64,000 nt of DNA from Paraburkholderia guartelaensis (GTDB lineage: Bacteria; Pseudomonadota; Gammaproteobacteria; Burkholderiales; Burkholderiaceae), in the NCBI RefSeq assembly GCF_004353905.1, contig NZ_SMOD01000012.1, positions 1 through 64,000 of the forward strand, in the 5' to 3' direction. How positions within the stretch are numbered: position 1 is the stretch's first letter; every line of letters starts with the position of its first letter. Under the pieces are notes generated by a model. The model was not told the origin of the DNA and made no database searches. It saw nothing but the letters and a program-made list of their open reading frames with translations. This document shows, piece by piece, positions 34,506 through 44,098 of this stretch. The position numbers and the translations under genes are program-made.

Positions 34506-35531
34506 ATGAACTCTCCTCTGCCCACAACTGAACAGGTCTCCCGGGAAGGGCTCGCGCGCGATACGCTCGCGCCGCTCGCCCACGCTCGTGGAAAACCGCG
34601 GCTCAATCCGGTCAAGATCGCGCCATACCTGTTCCTCGCGCCGTTTTTCCTGCTGTTCGCCGTGTTCCTGGCCTTTCCGCTGCTGTTTTCGCTGTATCTC
34701 TCGTTCCAGAGCTGGGACGCGACAGCGGGGCTGGCGAGCATGAAGTGGGTGGGCCTGTCGAACTTCACATTCACGCTGACTGACCCGTGGTACTGGAAAT
34801 CGCTCTACAACACGGCTTCGATGGCGGTCATGTCCGGCGTGCCGCAGCACCTCATTGCGCTGCCGCTGGCGTTCTTTCTGCAAACCGCGTTTCGCCGCTG
34901 GCGCAATTTCGTGGTCGGGCTGTACTTTCTGCCCTTCATCACGTCGAGCGTGGCGATTGCGCTGATCTTCTCGTCGCTGTATTCGACCGACTTCGGCATG
35001 ATCAACCTCGCCATTGCCGAGATCGGCAAGATTCCGGGGCTGCACTGGATCGTGCCTTCGAAACCGATCGAGTGGCTGTATAACCCGGCGAATGTGAAAC
35101 CGGCGGTTTCCGTCGTCGTCTTCTGGCGCTACGTGGGCTGGAATACGGTGCTTTATCTGTCCGCGCTGCAAACCATTCCGAAGGACATTTACGAAGCGGC
35201 GCGCATCGACGGCGCCAATGGCTGGCAACAGTTCACGCGCATCACGATTCCGCTTCTCAAGCCGATGATCTTCTTCGCGGTCACACTTTCGATCATCGGC
35301 GGGCTGCAACTGTTCGAAGAGCCGTTCATCCTGCTCCCGAACGAAGGCATGGGCACGAGCCAGTCCGGCCTGACGACGGCGGTCTACATGTATCGCACAG
35401 CATTCCACGACGGAGACTTCGGCACGGCCAGTTCGATTGCGTGGCTGCTCTTTATCACGATTTCCGCGCTGATGTGGCTCAACACGCGCATTTTCCACCG
35501 CAGCGGCATGAAAGAAGAGGCACAGCGATGA
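34506..35531 (+). CDS. CUT1 ABC permease, first subunit (MalF-like)
   Basis: A 341-residue inner-membrane permease with six main hydrophobic segments. The cytoplasmic coupling (EAA) loop reads EAARIDGANGWQQFTRITIP near 223-242. It pairs with the next gene as a heterodimer. ATG 34506 follows a TTG in the same frame. Its stop codon overlaps the start of the next permease (ATGA), so the two are made together. Confidence 0.94.
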   Translation: MNSPLPTTEQVSREGLARDTLAPLAHARGKPRLNPVKIAPYLFLAPFFLLFAVFLAFPLLFSLYLSFQSWDATAGLASMKWVGLSNFTFTLTDPWYWKSLYNTASMAVMSGVPQHLIALPLAFFLQTAFRRWRNFVVGLYFLPFITSSVAIALIFSSLYSTDFGMINLAIAEIGKIPGLHWIVPSKPIEWLYNPANVKPAVSVVVFWRYVGWNTVLYLSALQTIPKDIYEAARIDGANGWQQFTRITIPLLKPMIFFAVTLSIIGGLQLFEEPFILLPNEGMGTSQSGLTTAVYMYRTAFHDGDFGTASSIAWLLFITISALMWLNTRIFHRSGMKEEAQR

Positions 35532-36358
35532 AACTGTCGAAAAACAAGGCGCGTTATACGGGTTACGCCGTCGTGCTGGCGGGCGCGGTGCTGATGTTCT
35601 CGCCGTTCTGGTTCATGTTCGTCTTTGCTACGCACACGAGTTCGGAGATTTTCTCGATGCCGCCGCCGCTGTGGTTCGGCAACGCGTTTCTCGACAACAT
35701 GGCGTCGCTCATGCGTCACATTCCGTTCTGGCGCAATCTGGGCTGGAGTTTCTACACGGCCACGATCCAGACCGTGCTGACGCTGCTCGTCACCTCGATG
35801 GCCGGCTACGCCTTTGCGATGTATGAGTTCCGCTTCAAGAAGACGCTCTTTGCCGTTGCGCTCACGGCCATGCTCGTGCCGCCGTTCCTCAGCATGATTC
35901 CGACCTTCATGACGATGAACCTGCTCGGCTGGATCAATCAGCCGCGCGCGCTGTATGTGCCCGGCGCGGCAGCCGCGCTCGGCGTGTTCCTCATGCGCCA
36001 GTACATCTCTTCGGCCATTCCGTCCGACCTGATCGAGGCGGCTCGCATCGACGGCTGCGGCGAGTTCCGCATCTACTGGAGCATCGTGCTGCCGCTGCTC
36101 GGGCCGGCACTGGGCACGCTCGGGCTCATCAGCTTCATTCAGGCGTGGAACAACTTTCTCTCGGCGCTCGTGGTGTTGCGTTCGCCTTCGATGTACACGC
36201 TGCCCCTCGCGCTGCGCATTCTGCAAAGCCCGACCAATTCGGATTGGGGCGCGGTGATGGCAGGCTCTGCGGTCGCGGTGGTGCCGTTGCTGGTGCTGTT
36301 CGCTTTCACTTCGCGGCGCTTGATCGACGGTCTGACGACCGGCGCAGTCAAGGCCTGA
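35528..36358 (+). CDS. CUT1 ABC permease, second subunit (MalG-like)
   Basis: A 276-residue permease with six membrane segments. The EAA loop reads EAARIDGCGEFRIYWSIVLP near 169-188. The start at 35528 overlaps the previous stop. The frame is open further upstream, but that part overlaps the first permease. It completes the membrane channel. The ATPase comes two genes later, after the glucosidase. Confidence 0.94.
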   Translation: MKLSKNKARYTGYAVVLAGAVLMFSPFWFMFVFATHTSSEIFSMPPPLWFGNAFLDNMASLMRHIPFWRNLGWSFYTATIQTVLTLLVTSMAGYAFAMYEFRFKKTLFAVALTAMLVPPFLSMIPTFMTMNLLGWINQPRALYVPGAAAALGVFLMRQYISSAIPSDLIEAARIDGCGEFRIYWSIVLPLLGPALGTLGLISFIQAWNNFLSALVVLRSPSMYTLPLALRILQSPTNSDWGAVMAGSAVAVVPLLVLFAFTSRRLIDGLTTGAVKA

Positions 36359-36426
36359 GTTTCCCTTCGTTCATTTCATACCCGCTCGTGCAAGAGTGGA
36401 CACGACTAATCAGGATACCTATCGTT

Positions 36427-37764
36427 ATGTCGACGTTTCGATTCAAGGAAGACTTCGTCTGGGGCGTAGCCACCAGCTCGTATCAGATCGAAGGTGCAGC
36501 CAATGAGGACGGCCGTGGCGAGTCGATCTGGGACACGTTTTGCCGCGTGCCCGGCAAGGTCGTAAAAGGCGAAAGCGGCGACGTGGCCTGCGATCACTAC
36601 CATCGCCTCGAAGAAGATCTCGATCTGATGGCGCAAATGGGCGTCAACGCCTATCGCTTTTCGATTGCATGGCCGCGCGTGCAGCCGGATGGTCGTGGCG
36701 CGTACAACGAAAAGGGCCTCGCGTTCTACGAGCGTCTGGTTGACGGCTTGCTCGAGCGCGGCATCCAGCCGTTCGCGACGCTGTATCACTGGGACCTGCC
36801 GCAAGCATTGCAGACGGAGCAAAACGGCTGGGAAAGCCGCGACACGGCTTATCGTTTTGCCGATTACGCGCGCAAGATCGGCAGCGTGCTGGGCGACCGC
36901 GTGGCTTCTATCGCCACGCACAACGAGCCATGGTGTACCGCATGGCTCGGCAACGCGACGGGCTACTTCGCGCCGGGCAACGCCGACCTGAAGAAAGCGG
37001 CGCATGTGGCGCATCATCTGCTGCTTTCGCACGGCCTGGCCGTTCAGGCCATGCGCGCCGATGGCGTGAAGGCACCGCTTGGCATCGTACTCAACCAGTC
37101 GCCGGCGCACGGTGCGACCGACGCGCCCGAAGATCTCGCCGCCGCATCGCTCGAATACGCGAAGTTCGTGCGCTGGTACATGGACCCGATCTTCAAGGGC
37201 GAGTATCCGGCCGAAGCGCTGCAATGGTACGGCCCGAACGGCCCGCAAGAGGTGATTCGCGAAGGTGACTTCGGGATCATCGGCACGCCGCTCGACTTCC
37301 TCGGGATCAACTACTACACGCGTATCTTCGCGAGTGCCTCGGGCAACAAGCGTCCGCCGGGCGTGCACGGTTTCACGGACATGGACTGGGAAGTCTATCC
37401 GGAAGGCCTGACCGAGCTGCTCACGAAGCTCAATGCCGAGTACAAGCTGCCGCCGATCTTCATCACCGAAAACGGCTGCGCGTCGAAAGACGTGCTCGAA
37501 AACGGCCGCGTGCAGGATACCGACCGCATCCGCTTCCTCGATCTGCACCTGGCCGCACTGGCCGATGCTGCGCAACAGGGCGTGGACGTGGCTGGCTACT
37601 TCGCATGGAGCATGCTGGACAACTTCGAATGGGCGTCCGGTTACGACAAGCGCTTCGGCATGGTGTACGTCGACTACGAGACCCAGAAGCGGACGCTGAA
37701 GGACAGCGCGCACTGGTATGGCGAAGTCATCGCGGAACATGCCGCCGCCGATCAAGAGTACTAA
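36427..37764 (+). CDS. GH1 beta-glucosidase
   Basis: A 445-residue cytoplasmic glycoside hydrolase of family 1, the usual length. The N-terminal FVWGVATSSYQIEG motif is present. The acid/base is E167 in THNEPW and the nucleophile is E348 in ITENG. Substrate-site residues W123 region (YHWDLP) and the late WSMLDNFEWASGY stretch are conserved, so retaining beta-glycosidase activity is expected. There is no signal peptide, so it acts on imported cellobiose or other beta-glucosides. It is embedded in the importer operon, between permease and ATPase genes. Confidence 0.96.
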   Translation: MSTFRFKEDFVWGVATSSYQIEGAANEDGRGESIWDTFCRVPGKVVKGESGDVACDHYHRLEEDLDLMAQMGVNAYRFSIAWPRVQPDGRGAYNEKGLAFYERLVDGLLERGIQPFATLYHWDLPQALQTEQNGWESRDTAYRFADYARKIGSVLGDRVASIATHNEPWCTAWLGNATGYFAPGNADLKKAAHVAHHLLLSHGLAVQAMRADGVKAPLGIVLNQSPAHGATDAPEDLAAASLEYAKFVRWYMDPIFKGEYPAEALQWYGPNGPQEVIREGDFGIIGTPLDFLGINYYTRIFASASGNKRPPGVHGFTDMDWEVYPEGLTELLTKLNAEYKLPPIFITENGCASKDVLENGRVQDTDRIRFLDLHLAALADAAQQGVDVAGYFAWSMLDNFEWASGYDKRFGMVYVDYETQKRTLKDSAHWYGEVIAEHAAADQEY

Positions 37765-37777
37765 GGAGGACGTGACA

Positions 37778-38908
37778 ATGGGCGAACTCGTATTGCGCAA
37801 CGTCGTGAAGACGTATGGCGAAGGTCCGCAGATCATTCAGGGCATCGATCTTCATATTCCCGACGGACAGTTCACGGTATTCGTCGGGCCGTCGGGTTGC
37901 GGGAAGTCGACCATGCTGCGCATGATCGCCGGGCTCGAGGAAGTGAGCGGCGGCGACATTCTGATCGACGGCATACGCGTGAACGATCTGCAGCCGGTGG
38001 ATCGCGGCGTGTCGATGGTGTTCCAGAGCTACGCGCTGTACCCGCATATGACGGTTGCGGAGAACATGGGCTTTTCGCTGAAGCTCTCGGGAAAATCGAA
38101 GCGCGAAGTGCGCGAGGTCGTAGGCCGCGCCGCCGAAATCCTGCAGATCACGCACCTGCTCGAGCGCAAGCCCAAGGCCCTCTCGGGTGGCCAGCGGCAG
38201 CGCGTCGCGATTGGCCGCGCGATCGTGCGCAAGCCGCGCGTGTTTCTGTTCGACGAGCCGCTGTCGAATCTCGATGCGGCGCTGCGCGTGCAGATGCGTA
38301 TCGAACTCGCGAAGCTGCACCGCGAACTCGGCACCACGATGATTTACGTCACGCACGATCAGGTCGAGGCGATGACGCTCGGCGAGCAGATCGTGGTGTT
38401 CAACAAGGGGAACATCGAGCAGACGGGCGCGCCGCTCGATCTGTACGACCGGCCCGCGAATCGCTTTGTCGGCGGGTTTATCGGTTCGCCGCAAATGAAC
38501 ATGCTCGCCGCCACGGTCGTCTCGCAAAACGGTGTGCAAACCGTCCTCGCGCTTGCGGGGGCGAGCCACCGTATCGCGTTGTCGGGCCGTCCTGATCGCG
38601 CACTCAATGGCGAATTGACCTTGGGCGTGCGTGCCGAACACCTGAGCATCGGCTTCGCAGACGAAGGCATCGCCGCTCGCGTGGAACTGGTCGAACATCT
38701 GGGCGACGTGTCGATCCTGCACGCGCGCCTCGACGGCATGGCGCACGCCATCGCGCTCAAGCTCGACAAGAAGGACGCGCAATACGAGCCGGGTGCGCGC
38801 GTGGGCATCAAGGTGGTCTCGTCCGCGGTCACGCTGTTCGATGCGAAGGGCGACGCGGTGGCGTTCGAGCGTCCACAGGTGGGAGAGAACGTTCAAGCCG
38901 TCGTTTGA
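37778..38908 (+). CDS. CUT1 ABC importer ATPase (MalK/UgpC-like)
   Basis: A 376-residue ATPase. Walker A GPSGCGKST is near 37, the signature LSGGQRQR near 133, and Walker B VFLFDEPLSNLD near 153. The C-terminal third (about 240-370) is the TOBE/regulatory region seen in MalK. AAGGAGG lies directly upstream of ATG 37778. It follows the glucosidase by 13 bases and energises the two permeases upstream. Confidence 0.95.
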   Translation: MGELVLRNVVKTYGEGPQIIQGIDLHIPDGQFTVFVGPSGCGKSTMLRMIAGLEEVSGGDILIDGIRVNDLQPVDRGVSMVFQSYALYPHMTVAENMGFSLKLSGKSKREVREVVGRAAEILQITHLLERKPKALSGGQRQRVAIGRAIVRKPRVFLFDEPLSNLDAALRVQMRIELAKLHRELGTTMIYVTHDQVEAMTLGEQIVVFNKGNIEQTGAPLDLYDRPANRFVGGFIGSPQMNMLAATVVSQNGVQTVLALAGASHRIALSGRPDRALNGELTLGVRAEHLSIGFADEGIAARVELVEHLGDVSILHARLDGMAHAIALKLDKKDAQYEPGARVGIKVVSSAVTLFDAKGDAVAFERPQVGENVQAVV

Positions 38909-38937
38909 CATGCCGGTTTGGGTAGGGGAAGAGTGCC

Positions 38938-39153
38938 ATGGCGAACAAAGGGTCGAAGGACGATTTCGCGTCCGCTGCAAATGCGCCGAGCGGGCAGGCC
39001 GCGGCGTCAGCGCAAACGCGCGACGTGACCGACAGGGAACACGAGCCGCAACGCAACCGCCAGGAGAAACGGCGGGCGCCGCTGCATGCGTTCATCGTCC
39101 ATTTCGACGCGGAGCCTTCGTCGAAGCCGTTGCCCCCGGATGATCCGGACTAG
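38938..39153 (+). CDS. small hydrophilic protein, hypothetical
   Basis: A 71-residue charged protein, predicted disordered, with a central basic EPQRNRQEKRRAP stretch and an acidic proline-rich end. GGGGAAGAG precedes the start by a few bases. It follows the importer ATPase by 29 bases on the same strand. Composition and position make it plausible but there is no family evidence. Function unknown. Confidence 0.5.
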   Translation: MANKGSKDDFASAANAPSGQAAASAQTRDVTDREHEPQRNRQEKRRAPLHAFIVHFDAEPSSKPLPPDDPD

Positions 39154-39227
39154 CGAACGTGGTGATGTGGGGGCAGGGATGATTACGACTGTCGCGAATG
39201 GGCGTTACGACTTTTCTTACCGCGCAT

Positions 39228-39236
39228 TTAACGTTA
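39228..39236. promoter_or_regulatory. single TTAACGTTA operator half-array
   Basis: One copy of the core palindrome of the beta-xyloside LacI operator, 160 bases left of the double copy. Confidence 0.4.
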
Positions 39237-39395
39237 GCCGAAACGGTACTTTCTTGCAGTACCCTGTTATGCACCAGATAGGAGCGTTTTCCTTGCTGGG
39301 CCGGGCTCCGGCAGGGTTTGCGAGGACTCTGCGACATTCCGCCAAGCCCAGGTAAACCACGCATGGCGGCGCCCGAACGGGGCATTTAACATGAA

Positions 39396-39418
39396 TTAAC
39401 GTTAAGGGTAACGTTATT
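39396..39418. promoter_or_regulatory. orphan double LacI operator
   Basis: TTAACGTTAA, three G, then TAACGTTATT. The same arrangement with the same three-base spacing is found at 41748-41770. A TTAACAT element also precedes both copies. No recognisable gene lies immediately downstream on either side. Confidence 0.6.
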
Positions 39419-39860
39419 ATGTTTCTGCTTAATCGACGGTCTGCAGCAAGGGCAATCATCTCCCCCAACGCTCCGCTTTCCTGCGGCAGCGTCCGTATCG
39501 GCAAGCGAAGCGTACACCGCTACTCGCGCATATCCGCCGGCAAGCAACAAACCCTGTTGTCGTGCCGCGCGGGTCGCTCGATCACAACTCGGGCTGCCTG
39601 ACGCGTATTCACCAGACAGATCGATTATATGAAAGCGCAAGGGCCGCCTGGGCATTTTCGGGCGAAAGATGTTACCGGTAAAAACCCGCAGTTCGTTCGT
39701 GCGGAATACACCGGCGCCGAGGGGGGGCGTCATTCAGGTAGCAGACCGTTGGGCAACGCCGATAAAGAGCCATTGGGGCGCGATGCGCAGGTATTTGGTT
39801 GCGTGCGCAACGACTCAATGCAATAAAAATCCGATAGAATTTTGATGGGTGGAGAGCGTC

Positions 39861-40091
39861 ATGGAAAAGCGAGTATCCAAAGCCATTTTCAAGTCCCGGG
39901 CCTGCGAGCTGTTCCGCCAGGTCGAAACGCTGGGCGAAACCGTCATCGTGACGGACCGAGGGCAGCCCACCATTGAAATCCGGCCGTATCGCAGCAAGAC
40001 CGAGAATCCGCTCGAGCTGCTGCGCGCATCGATCACGCATTTCAATCTCAAGCACGCGCTTGCACCGGTCCCCGCCGAGCAGGAAGAGTAA
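39861..40091 (+). CDS. Phd/YefM-family antitoxin
   Basis: A 76-residue antitoxin. The N-terminal half has the Phd/YefM fold pattern: FKSRACELFRQVETLGETVIVTDRGQP broken at about residues 10-36, followed by the IEIRPY strand. The C-terminal half is acidic and would wrap the toxin. The start at 39861 is fixed by GGAG six bases upstream. Its TAA overlaps the toxin ATG by one base. It likely represses its own promoter. Confidence 0.88.
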   Translation: MEKRVSKAIFKSRACELFRQVETLGETVIVTDRGQPTIEIRPYRSKTENPLELLRASITHFNLKHALAPVPAEQEE

Positions 40092-40480
40092 TGATCACGC
40101 TCGACACGCTTGCGCTCGTGTGTTGGCTCGGCAAGCAGAAAGCACTGAGTCAGGCTGCGCACGATGCGATCGACCGTGAACTCGATGGCGGCGAGATCCT
40201 CATTTCGGCAATCAGCGCGCTCGAAATCGCGGAGTTCGTGAAAGCGGGCAGCCTCGGCCTCTCGATGGACGCCCGTAGCTGGCTCTCGACGTTTCTGAAG
40301 CTGGATGGCGTGCGCCTGATTCCGGTGGATTCCGAAATTGCGTTCCGGGCGGCGACGCTGCCGCCCGCGCTCACCTCGCATCAGAGGCTGATCGTCGCGA
40401 CCGCCCGTACGCACGGCGGCGCGTTGGTGACCTCCGATGCGAAGGTGCGTGCTTCGACTTACGTCGAAACGATCTGGTGA
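40091..40480 (+). CDS. PIN-domain (VapC-like) toxin, altered active site
   Basis: A 129-residue PIN-domain protein, normally a Mg2+-dependent RNase that cleaves tRNA or rRNA. D5, E45 and D116 (VTSD) occupy the usual acidic positions. The third position, where VapC toxins have DPxDR, reads TSHQR at 95-99, so both aspartates are replaced (T95, Q98). Activity may be reduced or changed. It starts inside the antitoxin stop codon. It is convergent with and overlaps the LacI gene by 22 bases. Confidence 0.87.
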   Translation: MITLDTLALVCWLGKQKALSQAAHDAIDRELDGGEILISAISALEIAEFVKAGSLGLSMDARSWLSTFLKLDGVRLIPVDSEIAFRAATLPPALTSHQRLIVATARTHGGALVTSDAKVRASTYVETIW

Positions 40481-41535
40481 CGCGAGCGGCGGTGCCGCGT
40501 CTTGACCGGCCCGGTCGAGTCGCGCACCACCAGCTCGGCAGGCAGCGTGATGCGCTGCGAGGCGGCGTCGATGCCGGCGATCTGCGCGAGCAGCGTATTG
40601 ACCGCCGAGCGCGCCATTTGCTGGAACGGCTGGCGAATTGTAGTGAGGGCGGGATGAAACTGCTCGGACATGGGAATGTCGTCGAACCCGATCACGGAAA
40701 TGTCGTCGGGCACTCGCAGGCCCGCTTCCCTGACGGCGGCGATCACGCCGAACGCGCTCTGGTCGTTGGCCGTGAAGATCGCGGTGGGCGGATCGGCGAG
40801 GTTGAGCAGGTCGAACGTGACGTCGAACGCCATCATTTGCGAGAGATCGCCGGCGGCGACCAGCGTGTCTTCGCGCGGCAGGCCGAGCTTGGCGAGCGTG
40901 TCGCGATAGCCGCGCTGACGGTCGCGTACGCCTTCGATGGTTTCGTCGCCGGCGAGAAACGCAATGCGCTTGTGGCCGAGTTCCGCGAGATGCTCGACCG
41001 CGAGACAGGCGCCGCCGTAATTGTCGACCGATACGGAAGGAAAGCCCGTGAGCGTGCCGCGCTGATCGACCACCACCACCGGCACTTTGGCCGTGGCGAG
41101 GGCTTCGAGGCAGAGCGATTCGCGCGGCAGGATGGCGAGAATGCCGTCGGAAAACTGTTGGATCAACCCGAGCAGGTCGTGATGCGCATGACGGTCTTCG
41201 TCGAACACGGTGTACACGAGCATTTCCATGCCCGCGCCGCGTGCCGCGCGGCCCGCGCCGAGCACCAGTTCGCTCGAGAACTGCGTGTCGAGCGTGGGCG
41301 TGATGATGCCGATGATGCCGTTGCGCCCGCCCGAAAGTTTCTGGGCGGTGCGGTTCACGACATAGCCGATGTCCGAAGCGATTCTCAGCACTTCGTCGCG
41401 CGTTTCGCGCGACACGCCTGGGCGTCCGTTGAGCGCGCGCGACGCGGTCATCTGCGACACCCCGGCAAGCTTGGCGACGTGCTCAAGCGTGGGAGTTTGC
41501 CTTGCCATGCGTGGTGTGGGCTTGCGAGAGGTCAT
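40459..41535 (-). CDS. LacI-family regulator of beta-xyloside locus
   Basis: A 358-residue repressor. The helix-turn-helix lies at about residues 16-62 ([20 protein letters not shown]), close to the GntR/IdnR subgroup in recognition helix. The sugar-binding core follows to about 340. It is divergent from the importer gene at 41822. A double TTAACGTTAA operator lies in front of that importer and is the natural target. The inducer is probably xylose or a xyloside. An alternative start at codon 10 (MARQTPT) exists; neither start has a good ribosome site. Confidence 0.92.
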   Translation of the reverse strand: MTSRKPTPRMARQTPTLEHVAKLAGVSQMTASRALNGRPGVSRETRDEVLRIASDIGYVVNRTAQKLSGGRNGIIGIITPTLDTQFSSELVLGAGRAARGAGMEMLVYTVFDEDRHAHHDLLGLIQQFSDGILAILPRESLCLEALATAKVPVVVVDQRGTLTGFPSVSVDNYGGACLAVEHLAELGHKRIAFLAGDETIEGVRDRQRGYRDTLAKLGLPREDTLVAAGDLSQMMAFDVTFDLLNLADPPTAIFTANDQSAFGVIAAVREAGLRVPDDISVIGFDDIPMSEQFHPALTTIRQPFQQMARSAVNTLLAQIAGIDAASQRITLPAELVVRDSTGPVKTRHRRSRHQIVST

Positions 41536-41747
41536 GTCTGCGAAGACTCGCTCGTGACTCGCCGGTTACTCCGCGGGTTGGACCACTCGTCACGTTAGCG
41601 ATACCGTTTATGTGCTGGCTATTCTATCAGATGCGCGTTAATTCAAACGTTCCCGAGTGCACCAACCTTGCGCCGGGCACAAGCTCCGGCGGGAGCTCAC
41701 CAGGAAAATCCCGCATAGCAGTCATTCATGTCCAGGCTTAACATTCA

Positions 41748-41770
41748 TTAACGTTAAGGCTAACGTTAAT
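41748..41770. promoter_or_regulatory. double LacI operator of beta-xyloside importer
   Basis: TTAACGTTAA, GGC, then TAACGTTAAT, 52 bases before the binding-protein start. The two palindromes are 13 bases centre to centre. The core differs from the operators of the other two LacI regulators in this window. Confidence 0.72.
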
Positions 41771-41821
41771 CCCGCAGATAACTCAGGTAGCTCTCAAAAT
41801 TCCATAAGAGGGGACACAAAC

Positions 41822-43117
41822 ATGGCGTACCCAGGTTTCTCCAAGGCGCGCGCGATTGTCGGCGCCACGGCACTGTTGTTTTCACTGTCTGCAGTCGTTT
41901 CGAACGCCGTTGCGGCGGAAGCCAAAACGATCACGGTATGGGATCAGCAGACCAATGCATCGTCGAGCAAGATCATTCGCGACGCTTCGGATCGCTTCGA
42001 AAAGGCGGACCCGGGCTACAAGGTCGAGAATTCGCACGTCCTGAACGAGGCCTACAAGACGAAGCTGAAGGTGGCTTTCGGAGCGAACCAGCCGCCGTGC
42101 GTGTTCGAGAACTGGGGCGGCGGCGGCCTGCAGGAGTATGTGAAATCCGGTCAGATCGTCGACCTCACGCCGTACCTGAACAAGGACCCGGCGTATCGCA
42201 GCCGCTTCATGCAGTCGTCGTGGAACGTTACGACGTTCGGCGGCAAGACCTACGGCGTGGCTGCCGAAAACGCAGCGGCCGCCGTGATCTTCTACAACAA
42301 GGAAGTGTTCAAGAAGTACGGCATCACGCCGCCCAAGACGTGGGATGAGCTGATGCACGTCGTCGATGTGCTGAAGCAGCACAACGTGGCAGCGTTCTCG
42401 CTTGCGAACAAGAACAAGTGGACGGGCTCGATGTACTACATGTACCTCGTCGACCGTATCGGTGGTCCGCAAGTGGTGAGCGACGCGATCGCAGGCAAGG
42501 GCAAGGGCTTCGAAGATCCGGCGTTCGTCGAAGCCGGCAAGCGCATTCAGGAACTCGTGAAGGCTGGCGCGTTCGCGCCGGGCATCAACGGTCTCGACTA
42601 TGACTCGGGCGCGTCGCGCCGTCTGCTGTATACGGGCAAGGCCGCGATGGAGCTGATGGGCGCCTGGGAAGCTTCGACGATCGCGAATGAAAATCCGACG
42701 TTCTCGAAGGATCTCGACTTCTTCCCGTTCCCGAGCGTGCCGGGCGGCAAGGGCGATCCGCGCGACCTGATCGGCACGGTGGGCGATGGCTTCCTGAGCA
42801 TCTCGACCGAGTGCAAGACGCCGGACGCCGCATTCAAGCTGATCCAGGCGCTGACCGACGACCAGGCGATGCAGGCACGCGCGTCGGAGGACCACAAGCT
42901 CCCGCCGGTCAACAACGTCAAGATCGACGATCCGTTCACGCAGCGTCTGCAGCAACTGCTTGCGGCGGCGCCGAGCGTGCAGCTCTGGTACGACCAGGCC
43001 CTGCCGCCGGCGTTGGGCGAACTGCACAAGGACACGACGCAGGCACTGTTCGGTCTGTCGGTGACGCCTGAGGCGGCCGCGCAGCAAATGGAAGCCGCTT
43101 CGAAGAAGGGCGGTTGA
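41822..43117 (+). CDS. oligosaccharide-binding protein, second CUT1 importer
   Basis: A 431-residue periplasmic binding protein of the SBP_bac_1 class. The signal peptide covers residues 1-31 (SNAVAA). The mature chain opens with [13 protein letters not shown]. Aromatic cleft residues such as FENWGGGG and WTGSMYYMY are visible. GAGGGG precedes ATG 41822. It is the first gene of the operon, behind the double LacI operator. The GH3 enzyme and xylose dehydrogenase downstream suggest xylo-oligosaccharides or other xylosides as cargo. Confidence 0.92.
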   Translation: MAYPGFSKARAIVGATALLFSLSAVVSNAVAAEAKTITVWDQQTNASSSKIIRDASDRFEKADPGYKVENSHVLNEAYKTKLKVAFGANQPPCVFENWGGGGLQEYVKSGQIVDLTPYLNKDPAYRSRFMQSSWNVTTFGGKTYGVAAENAAAAVIFYNKEVFKKYGITPPKTWDELMHVVDVLKQHNVAAFSLANKNKWTGSMYYMYLVDRIGGPQVVSDAIAGKGKGFEDPAFVEAGKRIQELVKAGAFAPGINGLDYDSGASRRLLYTGKAAMELMGAWEASTIANENPTFSKDLDFFPFPSVPGGKGDPRDLIGTVGDGFLSISTECKTPDAAFKLIQALTDDQAMQARASEDHKLPPVNNVKIDDPFTQRLQQLLAAAPSVQLWYDQALPPALGELHKDTTQALFGLSVTPEAAAQQMEAASKKGG

Positions 43118-43138
43118 TCTCCAGCACTCAGGAAAAGT

Positions 43139-43166
43139 CCGGTTGGCGCCGCAAGGCGTCAACCGG
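43139..43166 (+). repeat. stem-loop between binding-protein and permease genes
   Basis: CCGGTTGGCGCC (43139-43150) pairs with GGCGTCAACCGG (43155-43166) through one wobble, with a GCAA tetraloop. GNRA loops are very stable. It likely stabilises the binding-protein mRNA. Confidence 0.7.
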
Positions 43167-43177
43167 CAGACAAGCTC

Positions 43178-44095
43178 GTGAATATTGCACTTTCCGCTAC
43201 ACCCGAACGCCGGCTGAAGCTCTCCTCGCAAACGCTCGTCACGGTCGTGTTTCTCGCGCCGGCGCTGCTGCTGCTGGCCGTGTTCCTGCTTTATCCGCTC
43301 GTTTCCAGCTTGCGGCTGTCGCTGCTCGACTGGAATGGTCTCGGCAATACGGCCCGCTATACGGGGCTCGCGAACTGGGCGCGGCTCGCCCATGACACCG
43401 TGTTCTGGCAATCGCTCAAGAACAATGTGATTCTCGCACTCGCCTCGATCGTCATTCAGCTTCCTGTCGCGCTTGCGCTCGCCGTGCTGCTGGAAAAGGC
43501 CGGCCGAGGCTCGCGCGTGCTCAAGGTTCTCTATTTTCTGCCGCTGCTCATGTCGAGCGTGGCGATCGGCGTGCTGTTCAAGCAGATCTACGATCCGAAT
43601 TTCGGACCCGTGAACGTCGCGCTACAGGCATTCGGGCTAGATGGCCTCGCGAAGGACTGGCTGGGCGACCCGCACTTCTCGCTGGGCGCGACCATCGCCG
43701 TGATCATCTGGCAGAACGCGCCTTTCTACATGATTCTGTTCCTCGCCGGCCTTTCATCGATGCCGGCCGAGGTCAACGAGGCGGCGCTGCTCGACGGCGC
43801 TTCCGAGTGGACCATCTTCTGGCGCATCAAGCTGCCGCACCTGCAGGGCACGGTGCGCACGGCCGTGATCCTTTCCGTGCTCGGCTCGCTGCGCTACTTC
43901 GATCTCGTCTTCGTCATGACCGGCGGCGGCCCCGAGGGCTCGTCCGAGGTGATGGCCACCTACATGTATCGCACGGTGTTCAGTTCGTTCCAGCTCGGCT
44001 ACGGCAGCACCATCGGCTCGGCGATGTTCCTGATCGTCATCGCGGTGGCGGCGGTGTCGATGTACTTCACGCGCCGCTATGCAACCGAGGTCTGA
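43178..44095 (+). CDS. CUT1 ABC permease, first subunit
   Basis: A 305-residue permease starting at GTG 43178. Six membrane segments are visible. The EAA loop reads [20 protein letters not shown] near 198-217. It pairs with the next gene, three bases downstream. It belongs to the beta-xyloside importer. Confidence 0.93.
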   Translation: MNIALSATPERRLKLSSQTLVTVVFLAPALLLLAVFLLYPLVSSLRLSLLDWNGLGNTARYTGLANWARLAHDTVFWQSLKNNVILALASIVIQLPVALALAVLLEKAGRGSRVLKVLYFLPLLMSSVAIGVLFKQIYDPNFGPVNVALQAFGLDGLAKDWLGDPHFSLGATIAVIIWQNAPFYMILFLAGLSSMPAEVNEAALLDGASEWTIFWRIKLPHLQGTVRTAVILSVLGSLRYFDLVFVMTGGGPEGSSEVMATYMYRTVFSSFQLGYGSTIGSAMFLIVIAVAAVSMYFTRRYATEV

Positions 44096-44098
44096 ACC

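Larger units (their letters stand above)
39154..39860. other. intergenic, 707 bases, with orphan operators
   Basis: No convincing gene. It contains a single TTAACGTTA (39228-39236) and a double operator (39396-39418) like the one in front of the beta-xyloside importer. The frames present are short, have no ribosome sites and show no recognisable protein. The segment may be the remains of a rearranged promoter. Confidence 0.45.

Noticed and set aside
39419-39601. 60-codon frame directly after the orphan double operator
   Set aside because: It would be an attractive target gene, but it has no ribosome site and no protein-like pattern.
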